From contig WOYJ01000043.1 of assembly GCA_011620845.1 (NCBI GenBank), forward strand, positions 1-12,717: 12,717 nt of DNA, written 5' to 3'. Shown here piece by piece: positions 6,442-12,560 of the stretch. The notes under the pieces were generated by a model that did no database searches, had not been told where the DNA came from, and was given only the letters and a program-made list of their open reading frames with translations. Source of the stretch: Methanobacteriaceae archaeon. Lineage in GTDB: Archaea > Methanobacteriota > Methanobacteria > Methanobacteriales > Methanobacteriaceae. The stretch's first letter is position 1, and the number at the start of each line of letters is the position of its first letter. The position numbers and the translations under genes were made by a program.

Positions 6442-6738
6442 ATCCAATACACCTCCAATTTTCATTCTCCATGTCAGGATAAAATTATATATTATGCACA
6501 GTAGTATATAAATGTATATGTTTTTTATATACAACATCTACTAATAATGTAATGGTATATGGTTTCTATAATTACGAACATAATTTGTTAGAATAAAACT
6601 AAAATTCAACTAAAATCATGTTAACCAGCAGAGATATGCTAACAAAATTATATAAGGTGGGAACATAAGAATTAAAAGCAATAAAAAACTATGCATTAGC
6701 TGCACAGAAATATGTTTAATATAGGAAAGTGATCCCCT
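6442..6738. promoter_or_regulatory. divergent promoter region between DUF4064 and the CARF regulator
   Basis: An AT-rich stretch of about 300 bases with no coding sequence. It holds a minus-strand TATA box at 6505-6513 (ATTTATATA) for the DUF4064 operon and a plus-strand TATA box at 6648-6655 (TTATATAA) for the regulator. Two inverted-repeat elements lie just upstream of the second box (listed separately). The regulator's ribosome site is GTGATC at about 6728-6733. Confidence 0.55.
6581..6650. repeat. spaced inverted repeat plus near-palindrome, candidate operator
   Basis: TAATTTGTTAG (6581-6591) is repeated in inverse as CTAACAAAATTA (6639-6650), with one extra base. Within it, GTTAACCAGCA (6620-6630) and TGCTAAC (6637-6643) form a near-palindrome with a three-base bulge. 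The right arm abuts the TATA box of the regulator gene. The position suits autorepression by the encoded winged-helix protein; this is inference. Confidence 0.4.
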
Positions 6739-7332
6739 ATGGAGAACACCCTAATATCAACCATCTATTCTTTAGCGCCGGTGATGGCCTGCATAACCCA
6801 TTTCACCCCTAAAAAACTCATTCTACTACGGGAGGAGGATGCTCCCAAGGAAAAATTAGAAGCCGAGCGGATGCTCAAGGAAACCGTGGGTGCGGTCATC
6901 GAAGTAGAAGCACACATAACCAGCATCTATGACGTGGTACAGATAGCCCAGGACACCACCGAAGCCATAGAAAAAGAGGCAGCCCAGGGAAGGAAGATAA
7001 TTATAAACATCAGCGGAGGTCGCAAAACACAGGCACTGGGGGCATTATTTGGTTGCTACGCCCGCCATGAAGAAGTAGAGAGGATAGTCTACGTAACAGA
7101 GGAGGACAATGAAATAATCGACTTGCCCATCCTGAACTTCGGAATATCACCCACCAAACGATTCATCCTGGAAGAGCTGCAGGAAGGGGAGATGTCTGTT
7201 AAGAATCTGTCGGTAAAGGTGGGGATCAGCCGGGGAATGACCTACAACCACATACGTGAACTGAGGGATATGGGCCTTATCCATCAAAACCGGCTGGAGA
7301 TAACCTCGGCTGGGAAGCTGGCTATTATTTAA
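6739..7332 (+). CDS. csa3: Csa3-like CARF-domain winged-helix transcriptional regulator
   Basis: A 197-residue regulator with two parts. Residues 1-135 form a CARF-type Rossmann-like domain: the first strand NTLISTIYSLAP, then the ligand-site motif NISGGRKTQALG (90-101) and the strand RIVYVTEED. The CARF fold binds cyclic oligoadenylates in CRISPR signalling. Residues about 138-197 form a winged helix (EEMS-type turn, SVKVGISRGMTYNHIRELRDMGLI, then a short wing), as in Csa3 proteins that control CRISPR adaptation and other cas genes. The start ATG has GTGATC upstream and a TATA box 90 bases away. No cas gene or CRISPR array is in the window, so this is an orphan here. The next genes downstream on the same strand are a VapB-like antitoxin 10 bases later and a broken vapC, possibly co-transcribed. 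Confidence 0.82.
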   Translation: MENTLISTIYSLAPVMACITHFTPKKLILLREEDAPKEKLEAERMLKETVGAVIEVEAHITSIYDVVQIAQDTTEAIEKEAAQGRKIIINISGGRKTQALGALFGCYARHEEVERIVYVTEEDNEIIDLPILNFGISPTKRFILEELQEGEMSVKNLSVKVGISRGMTYNHIRELRDMGLIHQNRLEITSAGKLAII

Positions 7333-7342
7333 GTGTGTTAAT

Positions 7343-7510
7343 ATGCAGAGCCGTAAAAAACATAACTCTGCCATCATGGAAAAAAAAAAGAAGAATAAAA
7401 AAGTGAAAACTGATTTTCAGCCATCCCATTATCGAGGAATATACGGTAACATGGAGATTGATCTGGAACATGAAACAAGGAAGTTGCGTGAGGAATGGGT
7501 TAGAATATGA
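7343..7510 (+). CDS. vapB: small VapB-like antitoxin
   Basis: A 55-residue, strongly charged protein: a Lys-rich N-terminal half (MEKKKKNKKVKT) and a C-terminal half HYRGIYGNMEIDLEHETRKLREEW of the kind found in small archaeal antitoxins that wrap around PIN toxins. No separate DNA-binding fold can be made out. Met12 (7376) is an alternative start. Its TGA overlaps the ATG of the following vapC (ATGA), the classic antitoxin-toxin layout with coupled translation. It begins 10 bases after the regulator stop, so both may be on one transcript. The frame is intact although its toxin is broken, which is what would be expected if the toxin was lost first. Confidence 0.65.
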   Translation: MQSRKKHNSAIMEKKKKNKKVKTDFQPSHYRGIYGNMEIDLEHETRKLREEWVRI

Positions 7511-7891
7511 ATAACTATCTTCTTGATACTAATATCCTTATTTACTACCTTGCAGATGAATTGCCTTCAAAAAGAGCTGCCTAAAATTGAGGAGATATTT
7601 AAAACTTCCTTCAACAATTCAATATTAACCAAAATAGAATTTCTAGGATGGGATAAACATACTTAAGATGGTTATCAGTCCACCCTTGAATTTATTTCTT
7701 TTGCAAACATTTTAACTCTTGAAGATGAAATTGCTGATCTGACAATTGATATCAGACGAAAATTAAGAGTCAGATTGCCCGATGCGGTTATAGCTGCAAG
7801 CAGCCTTCATCATGACCTGGCACTCGTAACCAGGAATAAAAAAGATTTCAAAGACATTCAGGGACTTGAAATATACAATCCTTTTGAATAA
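7507..7891 (+). pseudogene. vapC: broken vapC (PIN-domain RNase toxin)
   Basis: The first frame gives MNNYLLDTNILIYYLADE with the catalytic Asp7 but stops at TAA 7582-7584 after 25 codons. The rest of a PIN domain continues in the next frame: LPKIEEIFK, KIEFLGW (second acid), then after an in-frame TAA at 7664-7666, IRRKLRVRLPDAVIAASS (third acid) and TRNKKDFKDI (fourth). A net shift of one base near the A-run at 7569-7573 explains the first break. All four acidic residues of a VapC survive on paper, so decay is probably recent. As written the gene cannot make the RNase. Sequencing error could explain one lesion but hardly both. Confidence 0.82.
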
Positions 7892-7981
7892 AGGAATAAA
7901 TCAGATTTTATTAGTTTTAGCTGTCTGTAATCGTCCTTAAGTAAAGCAGACACAAGGATATTGGTATCCACTATAAAGCAT
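7858..7981 (-). pseudogene. truncated second vapC remnant
   Basis: Right after the minus-strand antitoxin, the reading VDTNILVSALLKDD shows the start of a PIN domain, but it runs out after 37 codons at TGA 7858-7860, inside the antisense of the other vapC. An ATG at 7979-7981 is out of frame by one base (a C at 7978), so translation could only begin at GTG 7969-7971, which overlaps the antitoxin stop as TAGTG. Only the N-terminal quarter of the toxin remains; the lost part was probably removed by a deletion that joined the two loci. Confidence 0.65.
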
Positions 7982-8174
7982 ATTTTTTCTTGGTTTCATT
8001 CCATGCTTTTTCCCTTATGTTTTTCAGATCTTCTAGATCACTTTTATCTAATAAAAGCTCATCTTTACATTTCTCAAAAAGAGTCCATTTGATTTCCTCT
8101 TCTTTTACCAGCCTATCGATTTTTCTTTGAGAGGAGACAAGGGAATACCCTTTGGAACATTTATTTTTATTCAC
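7971..8174 (-). CDS. antitoxin-like small helical protein of a second vapBC locus
   Basis: A 67-residue, mostly helical, charged protein: GYSLVSSQRKIDRLVKEEEIKW, then KDELLLDKSDLEDLKNIREKAWNETKKKY. The ending and the overlap with a following PIN-domain start mark it as the antitoxin of a VapBC pair. The start is GTG at 8174 with little ribosome-site support, so the true N-terminus could differ. It has an intact frame while its toxin is cut down to a fragment. It converges with the plus-strand vapBC locus. Whether it is still expressed is unknown. Confidence 0.6.
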   Translation of the reverse strand: MNKNKCSKGYSLVSSQRKIDRLVKEEEIKWTLFEKCKDELLLDKSDLEDLKNIREKAWNETKKKYAL

Positions 8175-8390
8175 TCATTTTTACATCAAATATAATTTTT
8201 CAGTGTTATTATATTAAAATTTAATTCACAGAATATGTGCTGGTTAGCAATCATGGAAATAATTATTTCAGGTGTTAATACTCCAAGAATAGTTCTTTAA
8301 ATTTCATTCAAAAAATTTTTGGGGAAATATAAACTGATACATTGGCCAAAATTAGGTGCAAAAAAAATTTAGTATAGGAAAATGATTTAT

Positions 8391-9287
8391 TCAAAGATTT
8401 CCAGATTCACTATGGTACGCACCGGCGATCTGACCGTAAATAGCCCCCACAGTATCGGCGTCATCTCCCATGTTAACCGCCCTTAAACATCATTCTTCAA
8501 AGGAGTCGGTGTTATAGAAAGCCCACAGGGCAGCTTCAAGGGATCTAACTACAAATCCCTTGCCATTAATCTCTGGGGGATTTTTATTTTTATAAGAGCC
8601 ACAGGCAATCTCATCTATCTCTGATGCTAATGGATTTTCTTCCCAGTATCCAGGGATAGGAGAGTATCTCCGGGAGAGAATTGTTTCTTTAGACTCACCA
8701 CTTACTGCACCTATAATTAAACCCGCCGTATATTTACAGGCATCGATAGCCAGAGGGTGTTGATGGGTTGTTCTGGAACTGTCACCAGCGAGTTTAATGG
8801 CTAAGCTGGGATTACGAAAATAAAATAAGGGTACAGGGGCAAGGCGCATTAAGGAACCGTTACCTGCTGATCGCTCATGACTCGGACCAGAAAATGGTTC
8901 ACCAGTTTCTTCAAAACTCGTTAATGCTTCACGGGTGGTGTCCCCAATATCAAAGCAGCTGCCATTAACACTTAAGTATCCTTCATGATACCATCTGAGG
9001 TACTTATTTATCTGGTCTTCCGGATCAAATCCTTCCCTTTCAATAAGACTTAACGCCAAACATAAAGCGGTAGATGTATCATCAGTCCATTCACCAGGCT
9101 CGAGGCCGAATTCTCCACCACCAATCATGTCAGTGACGGGTTCAAATGTGCCCGGTGACTGGAATTCCAGGGGAACACCCAGGGCGTCACCTACTGCCAG
9201 ACCCAGGAGGGAACCTCTGAAATTGTTTAAAATATCTTTACCAATGGTCATAGTTAGCACTTTGAGAATAATTGCTTTATGTTTCAC
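8391..9287 (-). pseudogene. ADP-ribosylglycohydrolase (DraG/ARH family), interrupted by TGA
   Basis: The open part (9287-8490, 265 residues) carries the family's first metal site and core: GDALG (33-37), GEWTDDT (65-71) and GNGSLMR. The family removes ADP-ribose from modified proteins or small molecules using two magnesium ions. At 8490-8492 an in-frame TGA stands where FEE-G-C is expected (Gly GGA to TGA). Beyond it 32 more codons continue the family sequence, CLRAVNMGDDADTVGAIYGQIAGAY, ending at TGA 8391-8393, earlier than usual. GDDADT supplies the other metal ligands, so the short product should be inactive. The GTG start overlaps the stop of an upstream zinc-ribbon remnant as GTGA; ATG 9251 is an alternative start. 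Selenocysteine is unlikely because the lost residue is Gly. Confidence 0.83.
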
Positions 9288-9457
9288 TTAACAGGCATGC
9301 CACAGACAGTGCAGAAATTAGGAGTTGGGAACTAGGGGATTTGAACAATTAGAACAAATTTTCACCCTCTGATTTAAGTTATACCCACAAGTGGGGCAAA
9401 AATTTGAGTTAGGCACGACTGGATTCAAGCATTTAGGGACAGAGATTTACAGATCTT
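9284..9457 (-). pseudogene. frameshifted double zinc-ribbon gene remnant
   Basis: One frame reads PKCLNPVVPNSNFCPTCGY, then KICSNCSNPLVPNS, and hits TAA at 9318-9320. The next frame continues NFCTVCGMPVK and stops at TGA 9284-9286. Restoring one base near 9318-9322 gives a regular second ribbon (CSNC...CTVC). The N-terminal end is also damaged: one Cys of the first knuckle is missing and a stop lies at 9447-9449. Its final TGA overlaps the GTG of the ADP-ribosylglycohydrolase gene, so the two were probably once one operon and decayed together. Confidence 0.68.
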
Positions 9458-9577
9458 CTCCTCGGTATTACTCTAGGACTATCTTTAATGTTGAACTTAT
9501 AATTAAGGGGTTTTTTTTAGCTGTAGACCTAACATGTGAACAGTATTTAGTCATTAACATCATCCTCATTTTAGATT

Positions 9578-9603
9578 GGGAGCCATTTTAAATTAGAGCT
9601 CCC
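9578..9603 (-). terminator. hairpin just after the M48 protease gene
   Basis: GGGAGC (9578-9583) and GCTCCC (9598-9603) form a perfect six-base inverted repeat around a 14-base loop, eight bases past the stop of the M48 gene. No T-tract follows on the minus strand, so it may protect or end the message; its role as terminator is inferred. Confidence 0.4.
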
Positions 9604-9610
9604 TTAAATT

Positions 9611-10546
9611 TTATCTTTTCCACACTTTTGCGCCGCATACTCCACAGAACGTTTCATTTCCAGTTAAGGTATGACCACATTTATTACAGGTAATTTTCAG
9701 AGCCTCTATATTTTCTCCAATGTGACGTTCCAGAAGATCCTCATATTTACCTGAATCAATCCATTTCAATATCTCTGATGCTCTCATAACAGTCCATGGA
9801 TGGGTTTTATCCATAATCATAACTGTTTTACCAATTTTATCTAAAGCATTGTAATCAAATCCCTTGAATTCCTCGGCTTGCTTGATAAATCCTTCCTTAT
9901 CTATTTTATCATAGAAATTCTGAGGAACGCCTGATATCTTCATCAACGCGGTTATCACTGCATCTTCATTTTGACAGGCCAGAAGCCCTGCCCTATCAGC
10001 CGTAAATTCCGACATACGATACCAGTATAGTAAAGCTAATTCCAAACCAGTAAACACCAATCCCCCTATACCGAGAGTTGCACCGCCAATCACATCCCCT
10101 AAAATAGGAAATACTATGGCCATCTCATGGTACAACATATGGCCACTTTTTATATGCCCCACTTCATGACCAATTACGTATAGTAGCTCCTCATCATTTA
10201 ATAAATCAAGAGCCCCGGATGTAAGGACTATTAAAGGTTTTTCAGAACCAGTAGTAAAGCCATTAACACTGTAATCCCATTCAATATAGATTTCAGGGAC
10301 GTCCCTCAAATCGAGAATATCACACGCCTCCTTCAACTTATCCAGGATATCAGGAAAGTTGGTTTCATTAATTCTCAGATAGCTACCAGTATACATCAAC
10401 CTGAAATACCTTTCAACAGCGTGTTTATTATACTTTCTCGCTAATTTCTCCAATCCAGGGGTACCTTCCAGTGCATTTAACGCCTGCTGATCCAGACTGT
10501 GTTCATACTCCCTGGGATTTAATAAAACAAGTTTTTTTCTCTCCAT
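9611..10546 (-). CDS. M48-family membrane metalloprotease with C-terminal zinc ribbon
   Basis: A 311-residue protease of the M48 (HtpX/Ste24-like) family. His127-Glu128-x-x-His131 is the zinc-binding catalytic motif (IGHEVGHIKSGH), and Glu180 in SEFTADRAG the third ligand, with Asp184 conserved. Between them lies a long hydrophobic stretch (about 143-174) that should form one or two membrane helices, so the active site sits at the cytoplasmic face. The last 25 residues form a zinc ribbon (CNKCGHTLTGNETFCGVCG), an addition not in ordinary M48 enzymes and the same module as in the two upstream genes. I chose ATG 10546 because GGGGG lies eight bases upstream; GTG 10561 would place the ribosome site inside the gene. 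It is the last gene of the minus-strand run, 36 bases after the repeated zinc-ribbon gene. A membrane-protein quality-control role is inferred from the family. Confidence 0.87.
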   Translation of the reverse strand: MERKKLVLLNPREYEHSLDQQALNALEGTPGLEKLARKYNKHAVERYFRLMYTGSYLRINETNFPDILDKLKEACDILDLRDVPEIYIEWDYSVNGFTTGSEKPLIVLTSGALDLLNDEELLYVIGHEVGHIKSGHMLYHEMAIVFPILGDVIGGATLGIGGLVFTGLELALLYWYRMSEFTADRAGLLACQNEDAVITALMKISGVPQNFYDKIDKEGFIKQAEEFKGFDYNALDKIGKTVMIMDKTHPWTVMRASEILKWIDSGKYEDLLERHIGENIEALKITCNKCGHTLTGNETFCGVCGAKVWKR

Positions 10547-10582
10547 AATTTCCGCCCCCACACAAAGAATTCTAGGTTTTAC

Positions 10583-11365
10583 CTATAAACTCTGTTTATA
10601 CTCCAGTTTTCCTCCACATTCACATTCCAGAATAAAATCATCGGCAGACTCACCAGCTTCCAACTTGTAACTACCACCACATTTATCACATACCAAGTAG
10701 CCACTACCTTTTGGCTTAACTCGTGGTTTAATTCCATTATCTCCTTTTTCATAAGACCTGGAGTCGGTAGATTTCAACGTATCATCGAGATCATCTTTAA
10801 CTTGATTTAATATACCACCTAAACCTTTCATCAAACTTTTACCTGATTCAACTAAATTTTCCACGTTCTCATCCTTTGGTGGCTCACGGAATTCACCAGA
10901 TTCCCTTTTCTGTCTTAGTCTCTCATTAATCTCTGCAGATGTAGGAGAACCCTTAGCTACGAGAGAAGTTCCACACTCAGTACAGAACCTCAGTCCCGGT
11001 TCAACATCAGCGTAACATTTAGGACAGGTTGTTGGTTGAACAGCACTTCTAGATTCCGATATTTTTGTCCCACACTCTGTACAAAACCTCAACCCCGGTT
11101 TAACATCAGCATAACATTTAGGACACGTGGTCTGCTCTGCTGTATTCATTACACCTTCTATTTTAGTCCCGCATTCAGTGCAGAATCTAAGGCCCGGTTC
11201 AACCTTGGCATGACATTTAGGACAGATAACTTCACCAGATCCAGCTTCTTTTTCTGGTTCAACAATGACGGGCTTACCACACTCAGAACAAAATTTATTT
11301 ACTTTCGGTATTTCGGCATTACATTCAGTACAAAAAATAGTGTCTTTAGAATTATTTTCCCCCAT
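10583..11365 (-). CDS. protein with tandem zinc ribbons (four plus a C-terminal Cys cluster)
   Basis: A 260-residue soluble protein. Four zinc ribbons follow one another in residues about 12-140; the last three are near copies with a 33-residue period (CPKC-xADV-PGLRFCTECGT). A charged linker with an amphipathic segment (LVESGKSLMKGLGGILNQVKDDL) leads to a last, different metal site, YLVCDKCGGSYKLE...LECECGG (about 225-250). Such arrays usually bind protein or nucleic acid partners, but no ligand can be named. The ATG has AGGGGAT just upstream, and a TATA box at 11398-11407 could start transcription here even if read-through from the upstream gene occurs. The gene is followed by the M48 protease, whose own C-terminal ribbon is of the same type, suggesting the two proteins act together. 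Confidence 0.82.
   Translation of the reverse strand: MGENNSKDTIFCTECNAEIPKVNKFCSECGKPVIVEPEKEAGSGEVICPKCHAKVEPGLRFCTECGTKIEGVMNTAEQTTCPKCYADVKPGLRFCTECGTKISESRSAVQPTTCPKCYADVEPGLRFCTECGTSLVAKGSPTSAEINERLRQKRESGEFREPPKDENVENLVESGKSLMKGLGGILNQVKDDLDDTLKSTDSRSYEKGDNGIKPRVKPKGSGYLVCDKCGGSYKLEAGESADDFILECECGGKLEYKQSL
10970..11230 (-). repeat. 99-base tandem repeats inside the zinc-ribbon gene
   Basis: Three units of 99 bases (33 codons) encode zinc ribbons 2-4. The cores CATTTAGGACA and the complement of the PGLRFCTECGT codons recur with a few differences each. Recent internal duplication of a ribbon-coding segment is the simplest reading, and copy number may vary between strains. Confidence 0.75.
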
Positions 11366-11397
11366 AATTATCCCCTAAAATTAAATCACAAAATATG

Positions 11398-11407
11398 ATA
11401 TATATTT
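11398..11407 (-). promoter_or_regulatory. TATA box before the tandem zinc-ribbon gene
   Basis: An ATATATAT core on the minus strand lies 33-42 bases before the ATG at 11365, in the 136-base gap after the upstream gene. It suggests a promoter for the zinc-ribbon/M48 pair. Confidence 0.45.
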
Positions 11408-11487
11408 TTTACTATATGGTCACAAGCCCGATACCGATGGGGCAATGATCAGACCTTACAATTTATGAAGAGATAAGGCAGTTTAAA

Positions 11488-11515
11488 CTATCCTAACTTA
11501 GCTATCCGAACTTAG
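11488..11515. repeat. 14-base tandem duplication across a stop codon
   Basis: CTATCCTAACTTAG (11488-11501) is followed directly by CTATCCGAACTTAG (11502-11515); they differ at one base. The second unit contains the last codons and TAG of the zinc-ribbon/PH-like gene, so the duplication copied its end just downstream of the stop. Confidence 0.7.
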
Positions 11516-12560
11516 TAATATTTCCCAGGATAGCGGCTCTTAAAACCACTCCATTTAAAGGTAAGGATATTCTTCCACTTTCACCAGTGAAATTCAAAGA
11601 TGTGTTTTGTGTCCCGGTGAAATACTCAGTTTTCTGTTTGTTTTCTCTTTGAGAGCCAATCCCATCTTTAAAAGGTTCTATTGCTATTATTTTCCTTAAA
11701 TCAATGTTTACAGTTTTTTTATCGCCTAAAAATACCAACCTTTTATTGGTTAAAACCAAAGTGCCCTGATCAATCTTTTTAATTTCATCATGTGACACAC
11801 TACGCGCAGAAACACCGCCAAGACGGAATGATACTCCCTTAGCCACTCTAAATGTAGGTCCTCCATAACCGCCAATGGTTTGTCTTACTGATCTGGCCTC
11901 AAGAAAAGAGACGTTAAGCATAACCAGGGAAGTTTCTTCATTCTTTTTAGGAATAATAAGTGAAGGTGTACTACTAGTAAGGTTGATGTTTCCTTTAGCT
12001 AGTTTATCCATGAAAATGTTGATATCCTTATTTTTTTGCTCTTCAGCTTCCCGTTTCTTTCTTTCTTCTAAAGCTTTAGCTTCGCGTATCTCCCGTTCTT
12101 TACGTTCCCTGTCGATCTTTTCCTGTTCCTCATCAGAAACACCGCCGTTAGCTATTCTGGTCCATTCTTCAAAGGTTAATGGTTTATTTCTATATTTTTG
12201 CCAGACTGGATTGTTAAGTTCATGGATATGCGTTAGTTTATATTTATCTCCCTTCTCTTCAAATACCGCCCCACAATGACTACACGTGTAGATTACTTTA
12301 TTTCCGATTCCAAGTGTTCCTTCATGAAAACTTTCAGTTAGGAAACCTGTGTTACATGCCGGGCAATCAGGATCCTTCTCTTCAGTTAAACTTTTGCCAC
12401 ATTCCTGACAGAATTTAGCATCACTTGAATTACCATGACCACACCTAGGACAATATATCAAATCAAGTTCAGTCCCGCACTCTTCACAGAAGAGAGCATA
12501 ATCAGGATTTTCAGTGCCACAATTGTTACAGACAATCATTTTAATCTTATAAAGATTCAT
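11502..12560 (-). CDS. zinc-ribbon, coiled-coil and PH/GRAM-like domain protein
   Basis: A 352-residue protein in three parts. The N-terminal third has two zinc ribbons (Cys11/14/25/28 and Cys37/40/51/54) and a third site with Cys66/69 and a later CSHC pair. Residues about 142-190 are a highly charged helix (EEQEKIDRERKEREIREAK...) expected to form a coiled coil. The C-terminal 150 residues contain RVAKGVSFRLGG, then GTLVLTNKRLVFLGDKK and IIAIEPFKDGIG, a pattern I know from PH/GRAM-like domains in prokaryotic zinc-ribbon proteins that bind membranes or partner proteins. The ATG overlaps the stop of the preceding gene (ATGA), which supports this start over Met8. It lies upstream of the tandem zinc-ribbon and M48 genes. 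A membrane-linked adaptor is a reasonable guess only. Confidence 0.75.
   Translation of the reverse strand: MNLYKIKMIVCNNCGTENPDYALFCEECGTELDLIYCPRCGHGNSSDAKFCQECGKSLTEEKDPDCPACNTGFLTESFHEGTLGIGNKVIYTCSHCGAVFEEKGDKYKLTHIHELNNPVWQKYRNKPLTFEEWTRIANGGVSDEEQEKIDRERKEREIREAKALEERKKREAEEQKNKDINIFMDKLAKGNINLTSSTPSLIIPKKNEETSLVMLNVSFLEARSVRQTIGGYGGPTFRVAKGVSFRLGGVSARSVSHDEIKKIDQGTLVLTNKRLVFLGDKKTVNIDLRKIIAIEPFKDGIGSQRENKQKTEYFTGTQNTSLNFTGESGRISLPLNGVVLRAAILGNITKFG

Noticed and set aside
6442..6537. Longer N-terminus for the DUF4064 protein
   Set aside because: It would include the TATA box and leader, and the strong GGAGGTG lies within it just before the preferred TTG.
6739..7332. CRISPR array or cas operon expected near the Csa3-like gene
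   Set aside because: No regularly spaced short repeats and no other cas genes were seen on either side; the regulator is an orphan within this window.
8490..8492. TGA in the glycohydrolase gene as a selenocysteine codon
   Set aside because: The replaced residue is a non-catalytic Gly in the family, I saw no SECIS-like structure, the order suggested by the rest of the window is not one known to me to use Sec, and the gene's end is also shortened.
9391..9591. Plus-strand open frame of 66 codons
   Set aside because: It is partly antisense to a zinc-ribbon remnant, its second half is low-complexity hydrophobic sequence, and it has no ribosome site or family resemblance.
10970..11230. Regular repeats as a CRISPR array
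   Set aside because: The units are 99 bases, contiguous and in frame, and encode zinc ribbons with no unique spacers.
11036..11398. Plus-strand open frame of 120 codons opposite the tandem zinc-ribbon gene
   Set aside because: Its repetitive Phe/Arg/Thr composition is simply the antisense of the repeated ribbons; the minus-strand gene is well supported.
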